Shown: positions 54,086 through 63,452 of the stretch, piece by piece
Layout of the letters: each line of letters begins with the position of its first letter
How positions within the stretch are numbered: position 1 is the first letter of the stretch
From: Bradyrhizobium diazoefficiens
GTDB lineage: Bacteria; Pseudomonadota; Alphaproteobacteria; Rhizobiales; Xanthobacteraceae
Reading direction: 5' to 3'
Length of the DNA stretch: 64,000 nucleotides
NCBI RefSeq assembly: GCF_016616885.1
Contig: NZ_CP067102.1
Coordinates: 2,818,501-2,882,500 of the forward strand
The notes under the pieces: generated by a model
Databases searched by the model: none
Told to the model about the DNA's origin: nothing
Seen by the model: the letters and a program-made list of their open reading frames with translations, nothing else
Made by a program: the position numbers and the translations under genes

Positions 54086-54304
54086 TCACCGTCCGGCCGG
54101 CGCCGACATTGCGCCGTTGGCGTAGCGCGACCAGTCGGGTGCGGTTGGCTGCGATGGCCACATGGCCGCGTTGGAGTCGCGCACGGACTGGGTGGTGGGG
54201 ACAGGCTGCGCCTTGCGAACGTGGTGACGGTCGCTCGCCGCGGCGGTCTGGATGGTGACGGCGGTGATCAGCGTGGCGCCGAGATTGGCAAGAGTCTTTT
54301 GCAT
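54086..54304 (-). CDS. small exported hypothetical protein
   Basis: 72 residues with a likely signal peptide (MQKTLANLGATLITAVTIQTAAA) and a polar tail with SVRDSNAAMWPSQPTAPDWSRYANG. GGGAGAAACAACC before the ATG supports it. No known domain. Confidence 0.55.
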   Translation of the reverse strand: MQKTLANLGATLITAVTIQTAAASDRHHVRKAQPVPTTQSVRDSNAAMWPSQPTAPDWSRYANGAMSAPAGR

Positions 54305-54527
54305 GGTTGTTTCTCCCGTGACGACGTCCCGGTTCGAGAGGTTTCATTGTCGTCGCCGCTGATATGGCAACACGTCCGGCCGAATATCATCGTCGCCAGC
54401 TTCACGATGGGGCGAGCAAATTTTTTGGTCCCGGCTAAATATTCGGCAACCGCCCAGCCGGGCCCGGTGGACTTGCCCCCGGCAATCCGGTTGAATGGGG
54501 CCAATCAAGGTTTCAGGCGCGACAACG

Positions 54528-54806
54528 ATGTCGAAATATCTGCTGGTCCTGCTTTTGATCGCCTCGCCGGCCGTGGCGCAGGTGAAGCCTGCTGCCAAAA
54601 CCTCCGCGGCGCATCCCGACTCCTGCGCGCCGATCGGGCGCACCTCGGATGGCAAGCTGGTCTATTCCATGAAGTGCGAGAGCCTGCCGGCGCCGCCTCC
54701 GCCCCCGCCGCAGGCGGAACTGAAGGAGGTACCGGCACCGGCCGCAGAGTCCGAGCCGGAAGTGCGGCGGAGCGGCCTGTTCGGCTGGTCTTACGACCGC
54801 AGGTGA
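54528..54806 (+). CDS. small exported proline-rich hypothetical protein
   Basis: 92 residues: signal peptide (KYLLVLLLIASPAVAQ), two cysteines (SCAPIG, KCESLP), then a proline run APPPPPPQAE and an acidic tail. No recognised family. Start at 54528 by the position of the signal peptide. Confidence 0.55.
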   Translation: MSKYLLVLLLIASPAVAQVKPAAKTSAAHPDSCAPIGRTSDGKLVYSMKCESLPAPPPPPPQAELKEVPAPAAESEPEVRRSGLFGWSYDRR

Positions 54807-54897
54807 GGGGCCCGGCGCCACTTGCGCGAAGCCCGCTGGAATGCTCTTTGCTTGCAAATTCCCCGTGGGGCCGCGGCCCCCGATCCAGAGAGATGAG

Positions 54898-55311
54898 ATG
54901 AGCAAACTCGTTATCCGCGCCGGCGATTTCACCTTCGATGCCCGCTTCGAGGAGCAGGCGGCGCCCAAGACCGTCGCGGCGTTCCGCAAGGCGCTGCCGT
55001 TCGAGAGCCACATCATTCATGTGCGCTGGAGCGGCGAGGGCGTCTGGATGCCGCTCGGCGATCTCGACTTCGGCGTCGGCTACGAGAACCACACCAGCTA
55101 TCCCGCGCCCGGCCAGATCATCCTCTATCCCGGCGGCATCAGCGAGACCGAGATCCTGATGGCCTATGGCGGCGTGCATTTCGCCAGCAAGATGGGCCAG
55201 CTCGCCGGCAATCACTTCATCACGGTGACCTCGGGCCTCGAGAATCTCGCGACGCTGGGCAAGAGCGTGCTGTGGAAGGGCGCGCTGCCGATCCGCTTCG
55301 AGGAAGTCTGA
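54898..55311 (+). CDS. DUF3830 cyclophilin-like protein in a purine catabolism operon
   Basis: 137 residues without signal peptide: SKLVIRAGDFTFDARFEEQAAPKTVAAFRKALPF, HVRWSGEGVWMPLG and GQIILYPGGISETEILMAYGG. This is the DUF3830 family, distantly related to cyclophilin-like folds. Its stop abuts the GTG of puuE (TGAGTG), so it is the first gene of the allantoinase operon. The function is unknown; the context suggests ureide or purine breakdown. Confidence 0.85.
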   Translation: MSKLVIRAGDFTFDARFEEQAAPKTVAAFRKALPFESHIIHVRWSGEGVWMPLGDLDFGVGYENHTSYPAPGQIILYPGGISETEILMAYGGVHFASKMGQLAGNHFITVTSGLENLATLGKSVLWKGALPIRFEEV

Positions 55312-56247
55312 GTGACTGACGCCCGCTACCCCCGCGATCTCCGCGGTTACGGCCGCAATCCGCCGCATCCGCAATGGCCCGGCAACGCGCGGGTCGCGGT
55401 GCAGTTCGTCATCAATTTCGAGGAAGGCGGCGAGAACAACATCCTGCACGGTGACCGCGCGTCGGAAGCCTTCCTGTCCGACGTGCTGGGCGCGCAGCCC
55501 TGGCCCGGCCAGCGTCACGCCAACATCGAATCCATGTTCGAATATGGCTCGCGCGCCGGGTTCTGGCGGCTGTGGCGGATGTTCAATGAGCGGAAGTGGC
55601 CGACCACCGTGTTCGGTGTCGCCACGGCGCTGAAGCGCAATCCGGAAATCGTCGCCGCGATGAAGGAGTCCGGCTGGGACATCGCGAGCCACAGCCTGAA
55701 ATGGATCGAGCACAAGGACATGACGGAAGCGCAGGAGCGCGCCGAGATTGCCGAGTCGATCCGCGTCCACACCGAGGCGACCGGTTCGCGGCCGCTCGGC
55801 TGGTACACCGGGCGCTCCTCGATCAACACCAACCGTCTGCTGATGGAGGAGGGCGGCTTCCTCTATCTCTGCGATTCCTATGCCGACGATCTGCCCTATT
55901 GGGTCAAGGGCGTGGGCGGCAAGCAGCTCATCATTCCCTATACGCTCGATGCCAACGACATGCGCTTCATCAACCCGCAGGGCTTTGCCGAGGGCGAGCA
56001 GTTCTACACCTATCTGAAAGATGCCTTCGACGTGCTCTATGCCGAAGGTGAGACAGCACCGAAGATGATGTCGGTGGGGCTGCACTGCCGCCTCGCCGGC
56101 CGGCCGGGTCGTGCCGCGGGCCTGATCCGCTTTCTCGACTATATCGGCAAGCACGATGGCGTCTGGGTGCCGACGCGGCTGCAGATCGCGCAGCATTGGC
56201 ACGACAGGCATGCGCATCTGGCCGCCGATGCATTCGAGATCGGGTGA
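55312..56247 (+). CDS. puuE: allantoinase PuuE (polysaccharide-deacetylase fold)
   Basis: 311 residues hydrolysing allantoin to allantoate without the usual metal-dependent amidohydrolase. Starts at GTG (MTDARYPRDLRGYGRNPPHPQWP). Visible marks are QFVINFEEGGENNILHGD, SHSLKWIEHKDMT with catalytic-type His, and GWYTGRSSINTNRLLMEEGGFLYLCDSYADDLPYW. The stop is followed after seven bases by the OHCU decarboxylase/HIUase gene, so three genes form one unit. Confidence 0.92.
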   Translation: MTDARYPRDLRGYGRNPPHPQWPGNARVAVQFVINFEEGGENNILHGDRASEAFLSDVLGAQPWPGQRHANIESMFEYGSRAGFWRLWRMFNERKWPTTVFGVATALKRNPEIVAAMKESGWDIASHSLKWIEHKDMTEAQERAEIAESIRVHTEATGSRPLGWYTGRSSINTNRLLMEEGGFLYLCDSYADDLPYWVKGVGGKQLIIPYTLDANDMRFINPQGFAEGEQFYTYLKDAFDVLYAEGETAPKMMSVGLHCRLAGRPGRAAGLIRFLDYIGKHDGVWVPTRLQIAQHWHDRHAHLAADAFEIG

Positions 56248-56254
56248 GAGCGCG

Positions 56255-57142
56255 ATGCCGCAGATCTCGCTCACTGATCTCAACGCCGCAAACCAAGCCG
56301 ACTTCGTCGCCGCGCTCGTCAACGTCGTCGAATATTCGCCCTGGATCGCCGAGCAGCTCGCCGCGCAGCGGCCGTTCGCCGGCGTCAACCAGCTGCACGC
56401 CGCGCTGATCGCGGCGATCCAGGCTGCCGAGCCCGATGTGCAGCTGGCGCTGATCCGTGCGCATCCCGATCTCGCCAACAAGACCCAGCGCGTGGCGGGC
56501 TTGACGGCGGAATCCGCCGACGAGCAGAACAGCGCCGGCCTCGACCGGCTGTCGGAGGCCGAATATGCGGCGTTCGAGCGCGTCAACAGCGCCTACCGCG
56601 AAAAATTCGGCTTCCCCTATATCGTCTGCGTGCGCCGTCACACCAAGGATTCCGTGCTGCGCGACTTCGAGACGCGCCTGCGTAACATTGCCAAGACCGA
56701 GACGCGCCGCGCGATCGAGGAGATCGGCCGCATCTCGGCGCTGCGGCTCGATCAGCTCGTCATCGCCGACGACAAGTTGAAGGTGCACGGCCGGCTCTCG
56801 ACCCATGTGCTGGACAATCACGCCGGCAAGCCCGCGTCCGGAATTGCGGTGGAGCTGGTCGAGCTCGCGAATCTCGGCGAGAGCCGCGTGATCGCGCGTG
56901 CGGTGACCAACGCCGACGGCCGCACCGACCAGCCGCTGATCGGCGGCCGTCCGCTGCCGATCGGCCGCTACGAGCTCCGCTTCAACGTCGCCAGATATTA
57001 CGCCGAGCGTAACGTGCAGCTCGCCGATCCGCCGTTCCTCGACGTGATCCCGCTGCGCTTCGCGATCAGCGAGCCTGAGGGGCACTACCACGTGCCGCTG
57101 CTGGTGACACCGTGGAGCTACTCGACCTATCGCGGGAGCTGA
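56255..57142 (+). CDS. fused OHCU decarboxylase / 5-hydroxyisourate hydrolase
   Basis: 295 residues with two activities of the urate-to-allantoin route. Residues about 1-165 are the OHCU decarboxylase (UraD): LNAANQADFVAALVNVVEYSPWIAEQLAAQRPF, IRAHPDLANKTQ and FGFPYIVCVRRHTKDSVL. Residues about 175-295 are the hydroxyisourate hydrolase (UraH), a transthyretin-like domain: LSTHVLDNHAGKPASGIAVEL, ending YSTYRGS, the typical C-terminal tetrapeptide YRGS. No urate oxidase is seen in the window. Its 3' end overlaps that of the convergent xanthine dehydrogenase gene by 16 bp. Confidence 0.93.
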   Translation: MPQISLTDLNAANQADFVAALVNVVEYSPWIAEQLAAQRPFAGVNQLHAALIAAIQAAEPDVQLALIRAHPDLANKTQRVAGLTAESADEQNSAGLDRLSEAEYAAFERVNSAYREKFGFPYIVCVRRHTKDSVLRDFETRLRNIAKTETRRAIEEIGRISALRLDQLVIADDKLKVHGRLSTHVLDNHAGKPASGIAVELVELANLGESRVIARAVTNADGRTDQPLIGGRPLPIGRYELRFNVARYYAERNVQLADPPFLDVIPLRFAISEPEGHYHVPLLVTPWSYSTYRGS

Positions 57143-59874
57143 CCACCGGAGTCGCCGAATTTCTCGTGCAGGGCCGGAAACAGCCGGTCCGGCTTGAAGG
57201 GCGGCGCGGTGAAGCGGATGCCGGTGGCATCCGCAATCGCGTTGCCGAGCGCGGCGGCGACGGGATTGTACGGGCTCTCGCTCATCGACTTGGCGCCAAG
57301 CGGTCCGATCGTATCGGACGTCTCGGCGAACAACACCTCCGTGCGCGGCACATCCGCGAAGGACGGCAGATGGTAGTCACGGAATTTGGGGTTGGTGACG
57401 CGGCCCTCGGCATCGATCACCATCTCCTCGTAGAGCGCCGCACCGAGCGCCTGGGCTACGCCGCCCTCGACCTGGCCGCGGCACTGCATGGGATTGGCGA
57501 CGACGCCGGCATCGGCCGCCTGCACGCTCCTGAGAATCTTGATCTCGCCGGTGCCGGTGTTCACGGCGATGCGAAAGCCGTGCACGTTGAAGCCGACCGA
57601 GCGCGGCGTTCCCTCGGAACTGCCGTGCGCCACGAGCGGACGACCGGCTTCGCGCGCGAGCTTGGCCAGCTCGGCAAAGGACATGCGCCGCACGCCGCTG
57701 ACGACGAATTCGCCCTCGAGGGTGCAACTCGCTGTATCACAAAGCCACGCGCCGGCGGCGGCCGCCTTCAATTCGGTCGCAAGCTGTATCGCGGCGGCCT
57801 GCGTCGCCTTGCCGGCAACGAACGTGCCCGTGCTGCCATAGGCGCCGGTATCATGGCCGCCATGGGCGGTGTCGGATTGGCGCAGGCGGATCCTGTCGAC
57901 GGTGGTCGCGAGAACCGTCGCGGCGATCTGCCGGTGCACGGTGCTGGTGCCGTTGCCGAACTCGGCGGTGCCGACGGTGAGATCGAAGCCGCCATCGTCG
58001 TTGAGCGCGATCATCGCGTCGGCGATATGGCCGGCGGGCGGCACGGTGTCGATCATGGTCAGCGCGATGCCGTCGCCGGTCAGCCATTCTGGCGACAATT
58101 CGGGCTGTGGCTGATCGACCTGCATCGCGCGCTCGACGAGGTCGATACACTGGTCGAGCCCGTAGGAGCCGTAGAGCACGTCGTGATATTCGGACGGTGG
58201 CGGCGACAGCATGGGATCGCCCTGCTTGATAATGTTGCGGCGGCGCATGTCGTACGGGCTGATGCCGAGCTGCCTCGCCAGCTCGTCGATCGCTGCCTCC
58301 ACCGCGATCAATGCTTGCGGCAGGCCATAACCGCGAAACGCACCGGCCGGCACCGTATTCGTGTAGACGACGAAGCCGTCAACCCGCTTGTTCGGGCAGT
58401 TGTAAACGGCGATCGACTCCGACACCGCGTGGAACATCACGGAAGGGCCGTGATTGCCGTAGGCGCCGGTGTTGGAAAGCACGTCGAGCTGCAGCGCGGT
58501 GAGCCTGCCGTCGGCATCGGCGCCGGCCTTGATGTGGACTCGCATCGGATGCCGCGTCGAGGTCGCGGTGAACTGCTCCTCGCGGGTGAGCTCGAGCTTG
58601 ACCGGCCGACCGGTCTTCAGCGCGGCGAGCGCCAGAATGTCCTCAACGAACATCTCCTGCTTCCCGCCAAAACCGCCGCCGACGCGCTCGCAGAACACGC
58701 GGACCTTGTCCAAGGGAAGCTGGAAGATGTCCGAGAGTGCACGCCGGGTCAGGAACGGCACCTGCGTCGAGGTGCGGACGTTGAGCACACCGGCATCATC
58801 GAGCCAGGCGAGGCCGCCATGGGTCTCCAGCGCCGCGTGCTGCACGCGTTGACTGTGAAAGGTGGCCTCGTAAGTGACAGCAGACGCAGCAAGCGCTGCT
58901 GCGACATCGCCGAACTCGCCATGCGTCTCCGCGACGAGATTGCGCTGCGCGTCGGCAACGCGGTTCGCGCTGGTGCGATCGGGATGAACGAGCGGAGCGC
59001 CTGGCGCCATCGCCTGTTCGGGATCGATCAGCGCAGGCAAAATCTCGTAGTCGACCTTCAGCCGGTGGCAGGCCTCCTCGGCAGCGCCTTCACTCTCGGC
59101 GACGACGGCAGCGACCTTCTGGCCGACGAAGCGGACGATGTCGTCGAGGATGCGAGTGTCCTCGGGGTCCATCCAGTCTTTCTCGTGCCGCGCCGTCGAG
59201 AACAGCACCGAAGGCGCGTCCTCATGCGTCAGGACCGCGTGCACGCCGGGCACAGTCATCGCCGCCGATCTGTCGATCGCGATAATCCTCGCATGCGCAT
59301 GCGGCGAGCGCAGCAGCTTGACGTGCAGCAGGCCTTCGATTTCGGTGTCGAACGTGTAGCGCGCCATGCCGCGAACGACGTCCGGGCCCGCGGGCGCCGC
59401 CAGGCTGCGGCCGAAGGCATCGCCGGCCTCGACGCTTGCCTCGACATTGGTCTTGCCGTGGATCGCATCCTCGATCGCGCGATAGCCGGTGCAGCGGCAG
59501 ATGTTTCCCTTCAGCGCAGCGCCGAGGTCGGTGCGCTGCGCCTGGTTCAGCGCGGCGCAGGTCACGATCATGCCGGCGGTGCAGAAGCCGCACTGAAATC
59601 CCTGCGCGTCCAGGAAGGCCTGCTGCATCGGATGCGCGCCAATTTCGCCGCCAAGACCTTCGATCGTCGTAATCGCGCGATCCTCGGCGCGAAACGCAGG
59701 GATCAGGCAGCTGTGCACGGGCTCGCCGTCGAGCAGCACGGTGCAGGCGCCGCAGTCGCCGGCGTCACAGCCTTTTTTCACCCCGAAATGGCCAAGCTCG
59801 CGCAGGAACGTGCGCAGGCACTGGCCGGCGCGCGGCGCTTGCGGAAAATTCGTGCCATTGATCTCGAAGCTCAT
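57127..59874 (-). CDS. xanthine dehydrogenase, fused [2Fe-2S] and molybdenum subunits
   Basis: 915 residues. The first 150 are the Fe-S subunit: C36-C41-C44-C56 (GCDAGDCGACTVLLD), CGFCTAG (C95, C98) and NICRCTGY (C126, C128). The rest is the molybdopterin subunit, with GVGGGFGGKQEMFVED, AFRGYGLPQ and the C-terminal GAKSMSESPYN carrying the likely catalytic Glu. Normally these are separate or ordered Fe-S/FAD/Mo; here the FAD part is a separate upstream gene overlapping by ATGA. In a purine block the expected reaction is hypoxanthine/xanthine to urate. Confidence 0.9.
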   Translation of the reverse strand: MSFEINGTNFPQAPRAGQCLRTFLRELGHFGVKKGCDAGDCGACTVLLDGEPVHSCLIPAFRAEDRAITTIEGLGGEIGAHPMQQAFLDAQGFQCGFCTAGMIVTCAALNQAQRTDLGAALKGNICRCTGYRAIEDAIHGKTNVEASVEAGDAFGRSLAAPAGPDVVRGMARYTFDTEIEGLLHVKLLRSPHAHARIIAIDRSAAMTVPGVHAVLTHEDAPSVLFSTARHEKDWMDPEDTRILDDIVRFVGQKVAAVVAESEGAAEEACHRLKVDYEILPALIDPEQAMAPGAPLVHPDRTSANRVADAQRNLVAETHGEFGDVAAALAASAVTYEATFHSQRVQHAALETHGGLAWLDDAGVLNVRTSTQVPFLTRRALSDIFQLPLDKVRVFCERVGGGFGGKQEMFVEDILALAALKTGRPVKLELTREEQFTATSTRHPMRVHIKAGADADGRLTALQLDVLSNTGAYGNHGPSVMFHAVSESIAVYNCPNKRVDGFVVYTNTVPAGAFRGYGLPQALIAVEAAIDELARQLGISPYDMRRRNIIKQGDPMLSPPPSEYHDVLYGSYGLDQCIDLVERAMQVDQPQPELSPEWLTGDGIALTMIDTVPPAGHIADAMIALNDDGGFDLTVGTAEFGNGTSTVHRQIAATVLATTVDRIRLRQSDTAHGGHDTGAYGSTGTFVAGKATQAAAIQLATELKAAAAGAWLCDTASCTLEGEFVVSGVRRMSFAELAKLAREAGRPLVAHGSSEGTPRSVGFNVHGFRIAVNTGTGEIKILRSVQAADAGVVANPMQCRGQVEGGVAQALGAALYEEMVIDAEGRVTNPKFRDYHLPSFADVPRTEVLFAETSDTIGPLGAKSMSESPYNPVAAALGNAIADATGIRFTAPPFKPDRLFPALHEKFGDSGGQLPR

Positions 59875-60698
59875 GGCGGCGTTGCACCCAGGAGCTCGGC
59901 GCGGACCTCCTCTGCGAGCCGCAGCGTCATGTGCTTGCGCCAGAGCGGCTTGCCATGAATGTCGGCATGATAGAGATCGTCGGTGATTGCCTCGGCTATT
60001 GCCGTGCGAAGCGCACTCGCATCGGGCGGCTTTAGAAACGATAGTACGATGGGACGCACGGTCGATGCGGTCACGGTCAGCTTCAGCGCACCAGCGCTGT
60101 CAACGCTGCCGATCAGAAGGGCCGCGGAGCGGCCGATCGGCGCGAGCGAGATCTGGCGAAACGCGGAGCGACGCTTCAGTGCGGCAATCGGAATGTCGAT
60201 CTGCCGCAGCAGATCGCCCGGCGACAGACGGTTGCGTTGGTTGCCCGTGACGAACTCGGCGACGGGAATCCTCTGTTCGCCGCCGCCGGCTTTCCAGATG
60301 GTGCAGACACCGTCGAGCGCAGCAGTGAGCGAGATCATCGGCCCTGCCGGCAGCGACATGCAGAGATTGCCGCCCACCGTCGCCGTCTTCCAGATTTTGA
60401 ACGAGGCAAGGAACGCGCGGCAGCATTGGCTGATCAGCGGTGCTGCGAGCCAGTCGGTGGGGCAGGTGAGCGGGTCGAGTTGCGAGATGGTGCAGGTGGC
60501 GGCGATGCTGAGGTGGCGCTCGGTGATCGTCAACGCCGGCCATTTCAGATCGGTGAGATCGATCAGCCGCGTCAGATGGACTTGGGGCTCCGAGAACAGC
60601 CACGTGCCGCCCGCGAGCCAAGCATCACCTGGCGTCCAAACGGGCAGGTCGCTGCGCGTTTGCGGATGGACGACCGCCGTGATGGTATTCAAGTCCAT
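59871..60698 (-). CDS. FAD-binding subunit of xanthine dehydrogenase
   Basis: 275 residues of the CO dehydrogenase/xanthine dehydrogenase FAD family: TPGDAWLAGGTWLFSEP and KTATVGGNLCMSLPAGPMISLTAALDG are FAD contact stretches; the C-terminal CODH_FAD_C-like part is present. Start at 60698 by homology; the ribosome site is weak. First gene of the two-gene xanthine dehydrogenase operon, divergent from the deaminase across 148 bp. Confidence 0.88.
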   Translation of the reverse strand: MDLNTITAVVHPQTRSDLPVWTPGDAWLAGGTWLFSEPQVHLTRLIDLTDLKWPALTITERHLSIAATCTISQLDPLTCPTDWLAAPLISQCCRAFLASFKIWKTATVGGNLCMSLPAGPMISLTAALDGVCTIWKAGGGEQRIPVAEFVTGNQRNRLSPGDLLRQIDIPIAALKRRSAFRQISLAPIGRSAALLIGSVDSAGALKLTVTASTVRPIVLSFLKPPDASALRTAIAEAITDDLYHADIHGKPLWRKHMTLRLAEEVRAELLGATPP

Positions 60699-60846
60699 GG
60701 CTGCGCCTGTGCCGGGTGAATTGTGTCGAGGGAAAGTCTTGCAAGACCAGCGCCAAGTGGCAACAACAAGTCGCAGCAAATAAGGCTCTCGGGATGGCCT
60801 CTGCCCTGCAGGCCATTAGTTAACGAGGGCGAGGAGACACAGGATC

Positions 60847-62196
60847 ATGAGCGACGCAAAGCCGATCTGGATCAGGGATCCCCTGGCCATCCTCGCTGAC
60901 GGCGCCGGGCGCGGCATCGTCGTTAAGGATGGCCGTATCGTTGAGCTCGTGCCGGCCGGCGGAACACCGGCGACGGCCGATGTCACGGTGTTCGATGCAA
61001 GCGAGCACGCCGTGCTGCCGGGCCTGATCAACACCCATCATCATTTTTATCAGACGCTTACGCGAGCGCTGCCGGCGGCGATGGACCGTGAATTGTTTCC
61101 CTGGCTCCAGGCGCTCTATCCGGTGTGGGCGAAGCTCACCCCGGAATCGCTGGAGCTCGGCGTCACCGTGGCGATGTCCGAGCTGCTGCTGTCGGGTTGC
61201 ACCACCACGACCGATCATCACTATGTCTTCCCGGCGGGGCTCGAAGAATCCGTCGACATCGAGGTCGGCGTTGCAAAACGGCTTGGCGTGCGCGTGCTGC
61301 TGACGCGCGGCTCGATGAACCGGTCGCAGCGCGACGGCGGCCTGCCGCCGGATAGCGTCGTGCAGGACGAGGACACCATCCTCGCCGACAGCGCGCGCGT
61401 GGTCGCAAAACATCACCAGCGCGGTGCGGATGCGATGGTGCAGATTGCGCTCGCGCCGTGCTCGCCGTTCTCGGTGACGACCTCGCTCATGCGCGCCACC
61501 GCCGATCTCGCCGACAAGCTCGACGTGCGCCTGCACACCCATCTCGCCGAGACCGAGGACGAGAACAAATTCTGCCAGCAGATGTATGGCTGCCGTCCGC
61601 TCGACTATCTCGAACAATGCGGCTGGCTCAACTCGCGGACCTGGCTCGCCCACGGCATCTTCTTCAACGCCGACGAGATGAAGCGCCTCGGCAAAGCGAA
61701 GACGACCATTAGCCATTGTGCCTGCAGCAATCAGCTGCTGGCCTCCGGCTGCTGCCCGGTGTGCGAGATGGAGGAGGCCGGCGTCGGGATCGGGATCGGC
61801 GTCGATGGCTCGGCGTCGAACGACGGTTCGAATCTCATGCAGGAAGTGCGTGCCGCGTTCCTGCTGCAGCGGGCGCGCTATGGCGTGACCAGGGTCAGCC
61901 ACAAGGATGCGCTGCGCTGGGCGACCAAGGGCTCGGCGGCGTGTGTCGGTCGGCCGGAACTCGGCGAGATCGCGGTCGGCAAGGCGGCCGACCTCGCGCT
62001 GTTCAGGCTGGACGAGCTGCGCTTCTCCGGCCATGGCGATCCCCTGGCGGCGCTGGTGCTGTGCGGGGCGCATCGGGCCGATCGGGTGATGGTGGCGGGG
62101 AAGTGGGCCGTCGTCGACGGCGCGATCCCGGGACTGGACGTGCCGGACCTCATCCGCCGGCACAGCTCCGCGGCGCGGGCGATGCAGGCGGGGTAA
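60847..62196 (+). CDS. amidohydrolase, 8-oxoguanine/guanine deaminase type
   Basis: 449 residues: zinc-site motifs GLINTHHHFYQTLTRALP, LHTHLAETEDENKFC, HGIFFNADEM and IGVDGSASNDGSNLMQEVR, typical of the 8-oxoguanine deaminase/guanine deaminase-like branch of the amidohydrolase family. It would convert an oxo-purine to urate or xanthine. Divergent from the xanthine dehydrogenase genes, so control may be shared. Atrazine-chlorohydrolase-like relatives make the exact substrate uncertain. Confidence 0.87.
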   Translation: MSDAKPIWIRDPLAILADGAGRGIVVKDGRIVELVPAGGTPATADVTVFDASEHAVLPGLINTHHHFYQTLTRALPAAMDRELFPWLQALYPVWAKLTPESLELGVTVAMSELLLSGCTTTTDHHYVFPAGLEESVDIEVGVAKRLGVRVLLTRGSMNRSQRDGGLPPDSVVQDEDTILADSARVVAKHHQRGADAMVQIALAPCSPFSVTTSLMRATADLADKLDVRLHTHLAETEDENKFCQQMYGCRPLDYLEQCGWLNSRTWLAHGIFFNADEMKRLGKAKTTISHCACSNQLLASGCCPVCEMEEAGVGIGIGVDGSASNDGSNLMQEVRAAFLLQRARYGVTRVSHKDALRWATKGSAACVGRPELGEIAVGKAADLALFRLDELRFSGHGDPLAALVLCGAHRADRVMVAGKWAVVDGAIPGLDVPDLIRRHSSAARAMQAG

Positions 62197-62296
62197 AATA
62201 GAAAGAGGGGGCGACCACAAGTGCCGGGTGCTTCTGGCCACCCCCTCCGAACCTCCTCCGGGAGGAGCAGGTGATTTAGGCAATGCAAGAAGCGTG

Positions 62297-63376
62297 CTAC
62301 TTGCCCGGCAGCTTGTCGTCGATGCCCTTGACGTAGAAATTCATGCCGAGGATCTGGCCGTCGGCGAGATTGGCGCCGCCCTTGCACTCGACCTCCTTGC
62401 CGTCCTGCCCAATCACCGGGCACTTGAACGGATGCAGCTTGCCCGCGGTGATCGCGGCTTGCGCATCCTCGGCGATCTTCTTCACGTCGTCAGGCATGTT
62501 GGTATACGGCGCCATCGCGAACATGTGGCTGTCGAGACCGCCCCAGCTGTCCTCGGACTTCCAGGCGCCGTCGAGCTCGGCCTTGACGCGTTCGATGTAG
62601 TAGGGGCCCCAGGTGTCGAGGATCGAGGTCAGCTGGGTCTTGGGCCCGAACTTGATCATCTCGGAGTCCTGGCCGAAAGCGAGCTTGCCGCGCTCGCTGG
62701 CGATCTGCATCGCGGCGGGCGAATCCGTGTGCTGCATGATGACGTCGGCGCCCTGGTCGATCAGCGCCTTGGCGGCGTCGGCCTCCTTGCCCGGATCGAA
62801 CCAGGTGTTGGCCCAGATGATCTTGACCTTGATGTTCGGGTTGATGGTCTGTGCGGCGAGGATCGTCGCGTTGATGCCGGAGACGACCTCGGGAATCGGG
62901 AAGGAGCCGATATAGCCGAGCACGCCGGACTTCGACATCTTGGCCGCGATCAGGCCTTGAATGTAGCGGCCCTGATACCATTTGGCCGAATAGGTCGACA
63001 TGTTCTTGTCGCGCTTGTAGCCGGTGGCGTGCTCGAAATGCACGTTCGGATATTTCTTGGCGACCTTCAGCGTCGGGTCCATGTAGCCGAACGACGTCGT
63101 GAAGATCAGCTTGTTGCCGGCGCGGACCAGCTGCTCGATGGCGCGCTCGGCATCGGGTCCCTCCGGCACGTTTTCGAGATAGGTGGTCTCGATCTTGTCG
63201 CCGAGCTCTTTCACGAGAGCCTGGCGGGCAAGCTCATGCTGGTAGGTCCAGCCGAGATCGCCGATCGGGCCGAGGTAAATGAAGCCGACTTTCAGCTTGT
63301 CGGCAGCGGAGGCTGCACTGACGCTCCCGGCGAGCAGAAGGCCGGCAGCCAGCGCAAGAAGTGATTTTCTCATCAT
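62297..63376 (-). CDS. BMP-family ABC transporter substrate-binding protein (nucleoside/purine)
   Basis: 359 residues with a signal peptide (LLALAAGLLLAGSVSAASA) and the basic membrane lipoprotein (Med/PnrA) fold: KVGFIYLGPIGDLGWTYQHE, NVPEGPDAERAIEQLV, GYKRDKNMSTYSAKWYQGRYIQGLIAAKMSK and GADVIMQHTDSPA. Members bind nucleosides or purines, fitting the catabolic block. Two adjacent ATGs (63376, 63373) follow GGAGATTG. The permease genes follow upstream on the same strand. Confidence 0.9.
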   Translation of the reverse strand: MMRKSLLALAAGLLLAGSVSAASAADKLKVGFIYLGPIGDLGWTYQHELARQALVKELGDKIETTYLENVPEGPDAERAIEQLVRAGNKLIFTTSFGYMDPTLKVAKKYPNVHFEHATGYKRDKNMSTYSAKWYQGRYIQGLIAAKMSKSGVLGYIGSFPIPEVVSGINATILAAQTINPNIKVKIIWANTWFDPGKEADAAKALIDQGADVIMQHTDSPAAMQIASERGKLAFGQDSEMIKFGPKTQLTSILDTWGPYYIERVKAELDGAWKSEDSWGGLDSHMFAMAPYTNMPDDVKKIAEDAQAAITAGKLHPFKCPVIGQDGKEVECKGGANLADGQILGMNFYVKGIDDKLPGK

Positions 63377-63452
63377 CAATCTCCAAACATCAGGGGAAAG
63401 CCACGATCCGCGACGTGCGCGCCCCATCGCGCACGCCGCGAAAATCAAAACT

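Noticed and set aside
53747..54901. 384-residue open frame on the plus strand
   Set aside because: It runs through two repeat elements and over small genes on both strands, with no family resemblance.
57112..59958. 948-residue open frame antisense to xanthine dehydrogenase
   Set aside because: Shadow of the sense gene; His/Arg/Asp-rich composition typical of antisense reading in high-GC DNA.
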